Below are positions 25,401-38,980 of a stretch of DNA of 64,000 nucleotides, piece by piece. Within the stretch, counting starts at the first letter, position 1, and each line of letters opens with the position of its first letter. Where the stretch lies: the NCBI GenBank assembly GCA_000507305.1, contig DF239219.1:124001-188000 (forward strand), written 5' to 3'. The notes under the pieces were generated by a model, which worked only from the letters and a program-made list of their open reading frames with translations, searched no databases and had not been told where the DNA came from. Both the position numbers and the translations under genes were made by a program. This stretch comes from Breviolum minutum Mf 1.05b.01. Taxonomy: Eukaryota; Sar; Dinophyceae; Suessiales; Symbiodiniaceae.

Positions 25401-28400
25401 GAGTTGAGTGCTGCAGAGCTTGAAAAACTGCTGGAGGACCTTTGAAGAAAAAAAAGACTTTGTGACCATGCAATTCTAGATTTTAACTTGCAGCACTGCT
25501 TGTGCAGGAGAATGATGAAGCGATTAGTGGCCACTACTTGCACCACCATGCTGATGGGATGGACGGGCCAAATCGAAGTGAAAAATTGTGTTTAAAATGG
25601 TTTCCTTGCTGGTAGCTCACAGTCTTGAATTCCAGGACAAGTGGCTCGCTACCAAATGTGAAGATCCCCAAGCTGCCGAGCAACCTCCGAAAGGAGAAGT
25701 AACTATAGACTAAACTCTAGTAGTGTTTTTGACTTTCGTTTTTTGACAGTACCTGCTTTTCTTGACTGCTTCCGCAGCCACTATATGAGGCACCTCTAGC
25801 TGCTCCAGTGGCTACACCTGCACGGTCTACTGCAGAAGCTCCACCGTCCAGCTTTGTTGCGGCCAAGGAAGATCCCGAGATGGACCCCGAAGTTCTTCAA
25901 CGTGCAAAAGCTGCAATGCAGGACAGCAATGTTGTAAGCTTAATCTTTTAAAATTAGGGACTGCAAACCTTACTGGTTGCCGGGCTTGGCCTTGAAGTTT
26001 GCACCACATTTCTTTTGAAAGATGTGTCTTTCAGGAGGGCATGGTTCTTGCTGTGGACTCGGACAGCGACCTGGACATTCCAGCAACACAGCCGGATGCT
26101 GAAGAGCTTGAAGAAGAAGCTCTCATGGGATCTTTAGTCTTGGAAGAAGAGCCTGCAGAGAAACCGGTGATGACTGCAGTCAAAGGGGTGCCTGCGAAGA
26201 AACCTGCAGAGCCTGCAGCAACTGCAAAAGTTGCCCTTGGAACTGCGGCGCCTGTGGTTCCCAAGTGTAGTTCTGAGTTGGCAGCAATGCAGGAGCAATA
26301 CGCTTTGCTGAAGGCTCAAATGGAAATGATGCAGCGACAAATGGGAGAACACTGGGCTGCAGCCAAACCAGAGCCTCAGAAGCCGATCTTTTCGCCTCCA
26401 CCTCCTCTAGCGAAAGGTGTCTCCGAAGATTCTGGTAAGCCCTGCAGCTGTGAAGCCACCTGCCCCTTTGCCACCAGCAGGGCTGGATGCGCCAGGAACT
26501 TCTGTGGCTGGTCCTCCACCAAAGACTGGTGCACCTTCGCCGCCAAGTTTTCCGACCCCTCCACCAGTGCCAAAAGCTCCTGCACCCGAAGCTCCTTCAC
26601 CTGCAGCTTCTGTCAAGGAGCAAGAGTTGGTTGACAAGTTCGACCTTGAAGACGAGGACCAGCATTGACCAGCGAGTTGACTTGAGTTTCATGTGTCACA
26701 TGCATGTGATTTTTTTGGGCACATTGCATGCAGGAGTTGAGCCCTCACGCAATTTATATGAGGTTGAAGAGGTATTGCGGTCGTACCCAAGCAGGAAAAC
26801 TGCAGGTGCCTGCAGAGGTGCACGACCAATGCAATGGGTCAATGGCTCGAGGGAAGAGCTCAGCTTAGCGCTGATCAAAGCGCTAAAGCTCCACGGCACA
26901 GACTCTTCTCACAGCACCCGAAAGTTGGTGAGGGTCGGGGTTGTTTCTTCAATTTTTTTCCAACAGAGATCGAAAGAATTCAGATCTGCAGTTCCGAAAA
27001 ACTTCAGATCTGCAGTTCTGAAAGCTTCTCTGTGCTCATGCATGCCCTGCAGGCCGAGTTTCAAGAGCAACTTGTGAAGATCAAAGAGCACACCCGGCAG
27101 AAGGATGAGGAGATCGAAGGCGGGTGGTACACGGAGGAGCGATTGGAGAAAGACCTTGGCTGGAGCAAGTCTTTTGGCCCCTTTTTTTCACCATGTTTTT
27201 TTTCTTCGCTGTACTGCGCCTGCTGTGTATTTGGCATGGAGTCTGGTGATTGGCATTCATATGTTGGTAAGGTTACTGATTTCCAAAGTGAAATCTTACT
27301 GCAATCGCTTCAAGAGCGTGCTCACGAGGCAGGGGACCTTTTGTTGTCAACTCCCACACCTATAGACCCGAAATACTTCTTGCAGGGGATGGAAGTACGA
27401 CTCCTCGATTTGTGAGTACTTCGTGACCACGGCGGACACAATCAAATTGAAGAAAAGTGACCTTGAACGATGGATGCATGCAAAGAACGAAGATCCCAAG
27501 GACCGTGTTCTGCAAATAGCTGCTTTGATTCGATCATTGATCCAAATCCAACATCCTGCAGGACATGCCTGAGAAGATTGACCATATGGCCATGCACGCT
27601 GGGCTTGAAGAAGAAGCTCCAGGCAAGACTGGAGCAACGCCCATGGATACGATTGAAGAGCTGAAGGAGAACTTGAAATCCTTCACAGAATCGATGCACC
27701 AGAAGGGCAGTCAGATCATCACGTGGATGAATTCTTTGGAGGGCTTGGCCAATGAAAGGGCCACAAAGCACTTGGGTTGCATTAACTCTGAATCTTCATG
27801 ATTAAAAGTTTTTGCTTCTGATTGATCACATTTTTTTCAATCAGGTTCATCGAAGATGCGAAGGCCATGCTTGAAGGTCTGGAGGCTTCTTTCGCGAAGT
27901 TGGCAGAAGTCTCTCACCACATCGACATGAAGCAGTTGAAGATCGAAGAGTTGCTTTTCTTTTTAATTGTTTGCATCTTCTTCTTTAAACCTGCTTCCAA
28001 AAATTTGGCTTGAGAGAAAACCAGCAGCTACAGGCTCAAGGCCAAACTCAATGAAGCAAAGGACATTGCCCGTGGACCGTGCCTTACCTGCAACAAAATT
28101 GTGTGAGATTTATCAGCAACTATTTCATCGCAGTCATCCCTGAATTTTTCTGCAGCCATTTCCGTTTTTTTTGTGCAGCCGTATTCCTGAAACCATTTCC
28201 CTGCAGATTTCATCGCAGTCATCCCTGGAAATATTTCTGTAGCCATTTCCGTTTTTTTTGCAGCCATATTCCTGAAACCATTTCCCTGCAGCTATTTCAT
28301 CGCAGTCATCCCTGGAAATATTTCTGNCCATTTCTATTCGATATCTACCCCAATTTTTGGGCAGCTATATTCCAAGTTTAAGTCTTTGCTAGGACCTTTT

Positions 28401-31400
28401 CTGGAGCCATTTACCTGTAGCTTTTTCATCGCAGCAATTTCCCACTTTGGTAGGGCAGCCATATTCTTGTCAGTTTGCTTGTATACAAAAAGGGTCCCAA
28501 AATACATTATATGTTTTAGTCGTTTTTTCCTTGGTGAGCACTTAGGTGCGTTCAGATCTTGGCTGCTGAGCACCGATACAAGCTGCTCCTTGCTGAGAAG
28601 AAGGGCATCAAGCGCAACAGGCCGGAGCAAGATGCAGAAGACTTGCCTGAGGAGAACGAGAAACCGGAGAAGCCAAAGAAAACTCCGAAGGGGAAGGGTA
28701 AAGCCGCCAAGAAGTGACCCGCGGTGAGTTCCAAAGTTTACTGTGGCACCTTCCTGCTTGAAACAGCGGGTGTGTGCTGAGCCCTGGGCCACGCAAATCT
28801 GCAGGACTTGTGATGAATGTTGCCAGTTTCTATAGTTTAAATCTTTGGAATTTTTGAAAATCTTAGCAGAGCGATGGTCTCCAGGAGCCTTTTGTGACTT
28901 TCGGGGATGGGGGTGGGCACCGAATCCTGCCGACTGGCGGGCTGTGTGCCTTTAGATGATCAGATTAGTGCTGTCTCAACTGTGAAACTAAAAAACGACG
29001 GGCTCTGAGCGAACTTGCTTTTGCAGCAGTTGCAACTGATGAGGGTCGTATAGCACTGCTTTGCTAACATGCCAGGTAAAGAAAGCTCTTTGAAAGGCCG
29101 TTCAGGGCCAAGTCACACTGCGTGCAGCCTGGCTCGCAGCCTTGGCCGTGGAGTTCCTTGTTTTTAAGAGCTGGTAAGGGTGAACTTCACGAAATTTTGT
29201 TGACTCATCTCGATCTATCGAGGCTCCAGCCATCCAATTGGCAGAGCATGCGCAAGCAATTCTAGCTGATGATGCTGCGCTTGGAATAGAACGTTCTGAC
29301 CCCGTACTTCAACAACTTGCGGCTGGGAGCCAGCACGCTGCATCTTGTCTTTGGAAAAAAAATGGGCCGGCGATGTTGTCCGCACGTTTTCCCGTCCACC
29401 TTTTCAGGCAAGGGAATGTTTTCGCGCTTTGGACGCAGCTGGTTTGAGAGCACCTTTGCCAATCAGTCATGGAAAGGTTGGCCTGGACACTAGTTGCTTG
29501 GATTTTAACATGAGGAAAACATGTGCCTGAGAAAGGCTAATGGTCTGAAGCCATCCGAGGAACTTTGTGGGATACAGGGGCGCAGGTGCTTTACATGATA
29601 TCATAAATTTACCTGTAATATTTTTTGCATCAATCCACCTCTTATCGGCCATGAACAACGATCGGCCATGAACAACGATCGCCGATGGGACACATACCAT
29701 GTATTGTGACAGCGATCCATCCATCATCATTATCTTTCCCGGGGGTCCCGCAATCTGTAATGATGCATCCAATGATGTTAAGATGCCATGGGCTTGAAGT
29801 TGCCGGCTATCAAAAAACCACATGTGAACTTGGCACCAAGCATGTTTTGTCCCATACTCAGCCAGGGGTTTCCGTAATCTAGAGTATATAATTGATGTGA
29901 AGATGAAGGGGTTGCACAGTCGACAACAACGTGTCGCCGTACATACCGTAAAACTCAACAAGCGATCAAGGCACAATACATGTCACCGCTGCTGCACTCG
30001 ACCTCGTGATGAGGAAAATGTAAAGGACGACTGGAAATTTTGATGTGTTCCAATTGGCCATGCGTTTGGTGCTCGCGTGCGAGTCGGTTTGTTTGGGCCC
30101 TGGAATGGTCCCAGCTATAATTGTTTCCATTCAACGCGTGGTTAATGCTCAGGGCTTGCGTGCCTGGTAGGGCTTGGTGCCTTTTTGAGCAGGGCGCAGC
30201 TTAATTGTTATAGTTATAGCGGTATGTTCCATGGATGGTCCCCATGTTGGTCGAAACTGTTCGCTGAGGCTACCCTTGGATAAAGCCAACAGACGTTATC
30301 AGGATGCTCCACAAATTGAAGCGATTGGATTTGATCCTGCCGGAGCCCACCTTCGAAGCTTCAAAAAGGGAACTCGAAATTTATTGGAGCCGTTTCAAAG
30401 ACCAATTCCCAGACAATGAAGTGTTTGAGAGGCTGTCCCCGGAGCAATTGCAATACACCATACCCATTAAGATACATGGAGATGAAGGGAGGAGCATCTT
30501 GCTGGCAAATATTTTTTAATTTCCCTGATATTCCCCCGAAATAATCTGGGACAAATACTGCAGGCTTTTTTTTTCAGCCCCTTGCATTAACATCAGGTAA
30601 GAAGAAACTTCCGCTGATGCTGCTCCAATGGCAGAAAGTTCTGGGAAAGGGCACGAGTAAAAGCATACAGCAGCCGGAGGAACTGCAACAAATTGCCCAG
30701 AAGCTGAACCTGACCCACGACGCAATTAGCCTTTGGTTTCCAATTCTTTGCACGAAGTTTTTGAAGTTACCACACCCTCCCAGTTTTTTTTGGCTTTGTG
30801 GTCCATCCACAGCTCCTGAGGATTGGCTCGCCCGTCTCTTGGACGAAGATAGATCTCCAGCACTTCCAGTCCAAAAAATAAAAATTCCAACACCCATTCC
30901 TGTTTGCTTCAAGGAAACTACGCGCTGGCTGTCGGTAGCTGCCCTTAAAGAGACGTACTCTGAAAACCCTGAAGCATTGGATGAATGCATGCAGCTCATG
31001 GTCTCGGATTTGGAGATTGCGCTGAGACAAGGAGTTGAAATTCATTCCCATGGTTCTACAATGGTTTTGAGGCTTGCCTGCACGGGCATCAAGGGCGACT
31101 GGCCATTTTTGATTGCTGCTGGGCATTTGGAGCGCCATTTTAGAAGAGCGCCCAAGCAGGGTGGCTCTGATAATTTGGCTGGTCAAGGTGCTGGCGTATG
31201 TCACCTTTGTTGCGGCGGCATTGATGGCATTGCGTATGAAGACTTTTCACCGCAACCGCAGTGGGAACCTTCTATGCAATCAGCGGCGGCGCAGGTCCCT
31301 TGGCACTCCCTTGGACCATTCCATGCTTTGCCGGCCAGCGCTTCGTGCAAGCCTTACCTTTTCAGACCAGATGTATTCCACAACTTCCATCTAGGTCATG

Positions 31401-34069
31401 GGAGGTACTTCGTCAGCAGCAGTTTAGTCCTTTTGCAAACCCATGAAGCTGGTGGCAGTGTGGACGCCCGCTTTGCAGTTTTGACGTCCAAGTGGCTCGC
31501 ATATTGCCGGAAACGCAAAGCCACTCAGCTGGAATTTCACTCTTTGGATGGAAAAATTATGGTCTTTATCGAAGCATGCAACCTGCTTCATTCCGCTTTC
31601 TGAGGAAAGGCCCTATCTCCAGAAAATTACAAAAGAATCCCTGGGGGTGCAATCTTTGAGCAATTGGCCAGAAGGTTGCTGGCAAAAAGGTTCCACCACA
31701 ACTTTGCTGATGGTGGCCCAGCCGCATTTTGTGGCCATTTCTACCATGCAGGCCTTTTGTTCAAGATCCCCCCTACATGCTGCAGGAGTGGTTGGAAGAG
31801 TACCTTGACGACGACTTGGTGACAGAGTTCAGACAGCCGCGTGCCATTCATTGCCCTTGCCACGTGTCTAGGCTTGATTGGAAGAAATTTTGAAACACGA
31901 TCCATACACCTGTCACCATTCCAGGCGGCATATGAATGCAGCCCTTCGAATGCTGTATCGCGCTGGTGCCTGGCTTTCTGCAGACGAGGCTGCAGCTGTT
32001 TCAAAGCATGGCTGCCTGCACTTGCGCAGCTACAAGCGGCTTGCGGAACTGAGCCTCCACAAGCGAGAGCCTAGATATCCGATACATTGTAAAGCCCACA
32101 TGCTCCATCACACGTTTCGCATTTTGGAGCAAAAGTGTCAGGCACTTTGTTGGCTTGAGAATCCCATCGTCGACAGTTGTCAGATCGACGAAAGTTTTGT
32201 GGGGATTCTTTCTAGGTACAGTCGTCGAGTGAGCCCCAAAACTACGGTTCACCGTACATATGACCTGTACCTCACTGCCCTGAAGCGGCATTTGATGGAT
32301 AGGAAGGATGAGTGAAAAATATGGCTGGGAAGGATGGCTAGGGACATTCCAATGTGTGATAGCCAAATGTGAGTAAATTAACTTACTTGTGAGTAAATTA
32401 ACTTACTTTCAGCATAACATGTTGTGAATTGAAGATATTTCATGTCACAACCCTACATGGGCGAGAATTACCCGGAGAAAATAAACTAGGGCAAGAATTA
32501 CCCGGAGAAAAGAAACCTGGGCGAGAATTACCCGGAGGAATTAGAATTCCAGGAAAAACCCGGAGATATTCAAGAATTTTAAAAAAAGTTAACTTTTTTC
32601 TACCAGGGTAAGAATTCCTTACCTATTGGCTTCGCTGGTATATATACATATACATTATATTCATTCAACACAAACTAACACATAAACAAACAATATTCAC
32701 CCTATAATCACAACTACCAAGTATACTTGAAAACATCAACTAATTAGTATCCATCTTCGCAACACCCCATCAGGCCATCTGTCCTTGTCGGTAAAGGCGA
32801 TGTTGGATACGCTAGACATCGTATCAATCACTTCCACCTCAAGGTCATGAACAACCCCTCAAACATCCAAAGACCCACCTGCTGAGAAGGTATGACTGGA
32901 CCCCCCTCAAAATACAATCCCTGAAACTAACAGCCAACAAAGCACCTGAAAATGGATGGTTGGAGTTGGAATACTTTTTCGGTCCGTTTCCTTTTGGATG
33001 GATTTCGGCCTCTTTTCAGGGGCGATATATATCTGGCTGCTATAGTTTGGGGGAAAACTATGCCATCCAAACACCGTTCACCTTAGGAGGTTCATTGAAG
33101 CCCGGTTCCGCCCCGGTTCCGGGGAACCTAGGCTTCCAGGGTTGCATATGAATCCGAGAAAATTCTGCAATTGGAATAATCCGCAAATATTTGAATATAT
33201 ATATATATATCTCCCAACATGTTCAATTAACAGAATAGAATACTGTACTGTAGTGGTTAAAATGATTCATTTTGTTTTTTTAGGTGGCCTTTAAAGGCCT
33301 AAAATCCAGGGGTGGGTTTCCTACCGAAAAAAAATCTTCGCTTCGAGTCACGGCCCTCGGCGTGGTTTGCTCTGCCAAAGTCGATCGGGCAAAGACCGTC
33401 AAATACCTGCGGGATCCATGATGGGATTATATGGTATATTCCGATCCATGGAATCGGTGGATGTGTTTTGGGGATAAATTATAGGTCCATGTACCAAAAG
33501 TTTGATGGATTTGTGAGATGTAACCAAATCAATCAAATGAAAATCCCAATAGGTGCCCACACAGAATCCACACAAAAGGGATTTTAGTTTAAAACAAATA
33601 TATAGGAAAAACAACTAAATAGAATTGACTCTTGTTGATTCGACATGTGTGACTCGAACAAGATCTCACCAACCTCTTTCAAGAAGTGATAATGAAAATA
33701 TTGATATTTTGGGATCCACCTTGACCTTTCATAGTGATTGAGTAGTGTCAAACCGTGGTTGCTGCTAGTTGAAAACCATGTGCTTGGCATTACTATGGAA
33801 AAGCTTGTCATCCTAGGTCCTAGGTGATATATCTTCACTTTTCTAGCAGCCAGTCGGGCCAGTTGATAATGATTTCATCCATTTATTATATAAATGGTCA
33901 AACATCACAAATTAGATGTTGTGTACTCAAGCCATTTGCCAAAAACTACGACGTGTCTGTACTTCCAAAAACGTGTCAGTCAAGCAATCAACAAACAACA
34001 AAAACTTCTTTTTGTTCTCCCCCCCCTTGTGTCTGACAAACCGGCCCCAACATGTAGAAAACAACCACC

Positions 34070-34117
<48 letters not shown>

Positions 34118-34222
34118 CCAACAACAGCAACAACAACAACAACAACAACAACCACAACCACAACCACAACGACAACAACAACGACAACAACGACATCGAC
34201 AACGACAACGACAACGACTACG

Positions 34223-34265
<43 letters not shown>

Positions 34266-34345
34266 AACAACAACAACAACAACAACAACAAACAACNAAC
34301 GAAACAACAACACAACACAACACAACAACAACACAACAAACGACA

Positions 34346-34431
<86 letters not shown>

Positions 34432-37400
34432 CTCCAAATCTCCCCCTTGACCCCCAAACCAACACGTTTTGCGTGGCTTGGCCTATAGGAGGACAAGGGC
34501 GTATCAGCAGGGACTAAGAACTCATGAGTCTTCACCTCAACCCGTGGAGAGCTTCAGGGATTCCCATCAGCGAAAAGATCATCTTGGATCACCATGGGTT
34601 GGATGCAGTTGTTTTTTCATGGGTTGGAGTCCAGGGAGGTTACCCTATATGGATCTATCGCTATATGTACCTCCTAAGAAAATAGTTTAGCCTTCAAATG
34701 GATGTACCCTAAGTGTATTCCAAGCGGATACTTGGGTCCATGGGGTGAATTAACATGTTTCAACACACCACACTCACCACTTTTTCACCAGGCCCACCCA
34801 AAAAAAAAACATGGCCAGCCTGTCAGCCCAATAGCGTCCATGTTTATTTTTAAAAAGGACTTTTCCAAAGGGAACAAATCAACGAAGGTCACGGTACTGC
34901 CAACCGAAACACACTTTGAAGTGAAAAATCTTCAATTTGGGGTGGCAGTGCATGACCCCACTCAACCCTATGAAGACTTAATTCCAGTCCCTCTAAAACT
35001 GGGTAGTTTTCCATTCTCTGATATACAGCAATTAACCAGGTCCCAAGTTTTATATGGATGTATCAATCCAAGCAACTGTGACATTTCCCAACAAACTTCG
35101 GTTCTCACCAGCTTCATCATCTGCCAAGTAGATGAGGTAATGTGTGACCTGATGTGTTGCGTTTTGGCAGCTTTTGAACCATCAAATCTGGGTATCACTG
35201 GAAAAAAGTGATACCACATGTGCCGAAAATAGTTCATCGTTTCGCACCTTATAACCCATGAATAGTTGGTATATCAAATGCATTGAAAGTAATGTTGGTA
35301 ATCATAATGAGTCCAATCAGAGCGTTGTGTGCGCCAACCTTGTTCCGCCAATCATCGAGATTCAGTTTGTGCGACCGTCCAATCTTGGACAATTACACGC
35401 CCATGAAAAATCAAAATGACCCTGTGGTTTTGAGGACTCTGCGGGTTCTTTAGCTCCTCATTTAGTAGGAACATTGGAACATACATCATCCCTGGCTCCC
35501 TAGCTCCCCCAATATCACCGGGCGGAAAACATCACCAATCTCGCATTTTTAGGTCTTGCAATGGTCCTTCAAACTTGGACACACATCAACACAACACACC
35601 TCAACCAGCATCTTGAAACAACATTGATTTGCTGAAACATCGATGGAAGAAGTTCAAACATACTGTAATTAAATATGACTTACCATAATTAAAAGAAAGG
35701 ACATCTCGACACTTCCAAGTTTCCAAGTTTAGCATCAATGTCTGGTATTCTTTTCATCAATCCACAGTCCAAATGATGGCATGAGTCATTCATGAAAAAA
35801 ATGGCACACCCGAATCTAGGGGGTATATTACTGGTAGTTACTGCCATCGGATGCTACCCCGACCAATGGGAAAATATAAAGGTCAATAGGGATCCCTACT
35901 AAAAGATGTAATAATCCTGGTGACTGACTGGAATCGTGAGGGAGGAGGGTGAGCCATCCCACTTATCATTGAACAAAAAAGAGATCGTTTACCCACTGGC
36001 ACTGTTACAGGGTTCTGGCAACCCTTCATACATAATCCAATTAAACAAAAAACAAAAAAAACATCCAAAGGATTATACTACACAATTAATGATCCCTGTT
36101 AAACATAAAATAAGGATCCCTGTTAAACAACATGAAAGTCAACTCACCATCCAACAATGTTTGGTGATTCAACCCATCGGGCCTCACTGTCATCTTCAGG
36201 AATTCTCCAAATCAAATAGCCACCTGTGAAACCAACACACACAAAAACCCCCCTGTTTTCCCTGTGTTTTCACCAAAGTTGTATTTCAAATTTCAGAACA
36301 CCGGGAAAAAGACCCCAAGATCTTTGCGGAATATTCAAGATCTAAGAACTCTAAGCTTGCAAAACATGAATCGAACAACTTGTTTGATGCATTTACTCGA
36401 ATTGCAACAAACCCAAACGCAACGGGAATTGGACAAAAAATCAACCAGCGATCTTCAAAGAAAAACCATACATTCTATTAAAATCTATAAAAGTTCAACT
36501 CGAACTGGGGTTTTAGGATGGGGGTAAACTTTGAACGCTGCACATGTCATCGCTTGGGCATACTTTTTGTTAAAGCTCTGTCGGTCGGTTTGGGTGTTTG
36601 TGAAACAAAGGAGCCTTGCTATGATGGATGGAAGCTGAAACAAATGTTTATATATATATGTATACGTATATATATATATACTAGATAGATACGAAAAATA
36701 TGAAAAAAACAAATGCTTTTTGATGTAAAAATAGAAATTATTCCTTGATGATGTGCAGAATAGACTAGTTCTAGGTGCTGGATGAATAACAGGAAACGTG
36801 TGAAATTGATGCACCTTCTTTCTGATCAACATGTATAACTTGTTGACAAAGTGCAACCAGACTGAAAGTCCAAATTTTACAAAAATAGGACTTCTCAACT
36901 GTCAGTCATTCTAGCTGCTCCTCTATTCCAACTGGCAACCCCTCAGCATCAATCAGCCATCAGCCATGGGTTCTTCCTGCCTATTTCCCCTTCATCCAAG
37001 TCATCGTCAATGAAGCTCACGTTGCGTGCATAGGAGACCTCATCCTGTGGTTGAAAAAAGGCGTTGTTTTTTTTGTTGTTTTGGTTGTACCCCTTCGTAT
37101 GTCAGTATAATATATCTACCCTCCCTGAAACTAACATAGCCTCTGAAAATTGACCCCTGGAAAAGAAGATTCCTATTGGAAACCACCATCTTCATGGCTA
37201 TGTTAGTTTCAGGGAGGGTATATGGGGGTTTCCTAAAATGCTGGGTTTCCCCAACAACTATCCTTTTGGGGTGTGAAATGGGGGGTACCACCATTTAAGG
37301 AAACACCCATATATCATCTATTCCTCACAATTTATATCAGTAAAATCTTATATATAAGATATCATAACTGCCAAATCAAAGAAACATACTATGCATTATC

Positions 37401-38948
37401 ACCTTCTTTGTCATCTTCATCATAGTCAAGCCCACATCATGATCATCATGAATCAGTATTGTCTACTAGCATTTGCCTGAAACTGCAAAACCGCACAAAA
37501 ACAAACAAAACCACCTTTTGAATATGCAAAAGTAACAAATTCTCTAGCGTTAGAGGCAAAAAAGTATAGTCTATATGTCAACCTTGGACATCGATTCATC
37601 ACCATGTTCACAAAACTCTCCTCAATGGCCAAGTAGGCAGGTGTCGTCTGTTCCACTAAGTCAGACCTGTAGAGAGTCACTCACAACTCACTCAACGGCG
37701 AGGAAAATCGTAGGCTATTTTGGGGGTGGGTAAACTCCCTTACACAAGCCGTATCCCTACAGCTGAAATATAGATTTTTGTACATCCAATTTAGGTGCCT
37801 GAAATGTTTGGTGAAGGAAGGTAGTCTTCCAACTATATCAACTGTTCATTTTGCAGGCAGGGTATTTCTGGTCCCCAGAAGTGGGAGGAAACAGTTGTCC
37901 ACATGCCGTTGATTCCTGTGTCAAGAAGACTCCTATTATATAATCACCTTCTTGGGGACAAAAAAACACTAACATCACATCCCAATAAAGCCGCCTCTCC
38001 CATGTCACAATTGTCATTCCGTTATATCCATACGGGTGTTTCCTAAAATGGTGGGTTTCCCCAACAAACCCATGGGTTTTCCTACTAAAAATGATCATTT
38101 TGGGGTGTGAAATGGGGGTACCACCATTTTAGGAAACCCCCATACATCTGCACATGTTTTCTGTGTGCTTTCCCTATGCCAAATTGGACTGCCGCCTTCA
38201 GCCTTGATGCCAAAAACTAATATTGACGGACACGTCAATTTTTGCAAACCGTCAGTGCGAAACAAACATCCATATCTACAAAAAGAATCTATACCAAAAC
38301 CATTGTTTCTGGGCAAATGAAACTATGCTATTCCGAAAACCTGAATTAAGAAACACATTGGGAAAATTCCAATATGCTAAACCATCATTTTGGGGGAATT
38401 CCCTCGGCCGGAAATTGGTCGCTAAAATCTGCCCAGTCTTCCCGCCGTCGTTCAACCCCACCCTGGGCGACCTTGTGAAAACCTCGCAGCAAAAAACCGG
38501 TGGTGGGATGTGACTGTGGAAATCAGAAATATATAACTGGTTGGTGGTTTCAACCCATCTGAAGAATATTCGTCAAAATGGGAATCTTCCCTAAATAGGG
38601 GTGAAACTAAAAAATATTTCAAACCATAGCCTAGATAACCTTCGTTCATTCCCAGATGCGCCGAATATACGAATTATTTACCTAGAATAGGTGGAAAATG
38701 GCCACTAATGGACACATGGGGAAATGGATGGCTGGGTAAATATTCACACCCCGCATTTGGGATGTCAAGGTTCAAACAAATCATCAAAATATGAAACCAA
38801 GTGGCGCTCTTCCCATGTACAGTATATATCTATGACATCTATAACTTTAACTTTGCTTGTTTTTTGTTCCTAGATCTCACGTCTCAAGGTATTGCTAAAT
38901 GATTGATCATCTTATCTTATGGTCGATGAACAACAACAAGAACAACAT

Positions 38949-38980
<32 letters not shown>

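Larger units (their letters stand above)
17613..32638. mobile_element. About 15.0-kb multi-gene element with short terminal inverted repeats
   Basis: Left end CCAGCTAAGCC (17613-17623) and right end GGCTTCGCTGG (32628-32638) are inverted copies with one mismatch, both flanked by TATATATA (17605-17612 and 32639-32646). Both ends carry, just inside, AAGTTAACTTTTTT palindromic sequence, the hairpin GGTAAGAATTCCTTACC and arrays of GGGCGAGAAT. Between them lie only plus-strand, intron-rich genes with higher coding density than the flanks. It fills one intron of the minus-strand giant gene. No recognisable transposase is present, so the class is unknown. The 8-bp duplication would suit hAT- or P-like cut-and-paste, but TA-rich target DNA makes its length ambiguous. 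Confidence 0.7.

Noticed and set aside
33894-34517. Long open frames of about 150-207 codons on both strands
   Set aside because: They are translations of the CAA microsatellite (poly-Gln, -Asn, -Thr, -Leu, -Val, -Cys) and are open in all frames for that reason.
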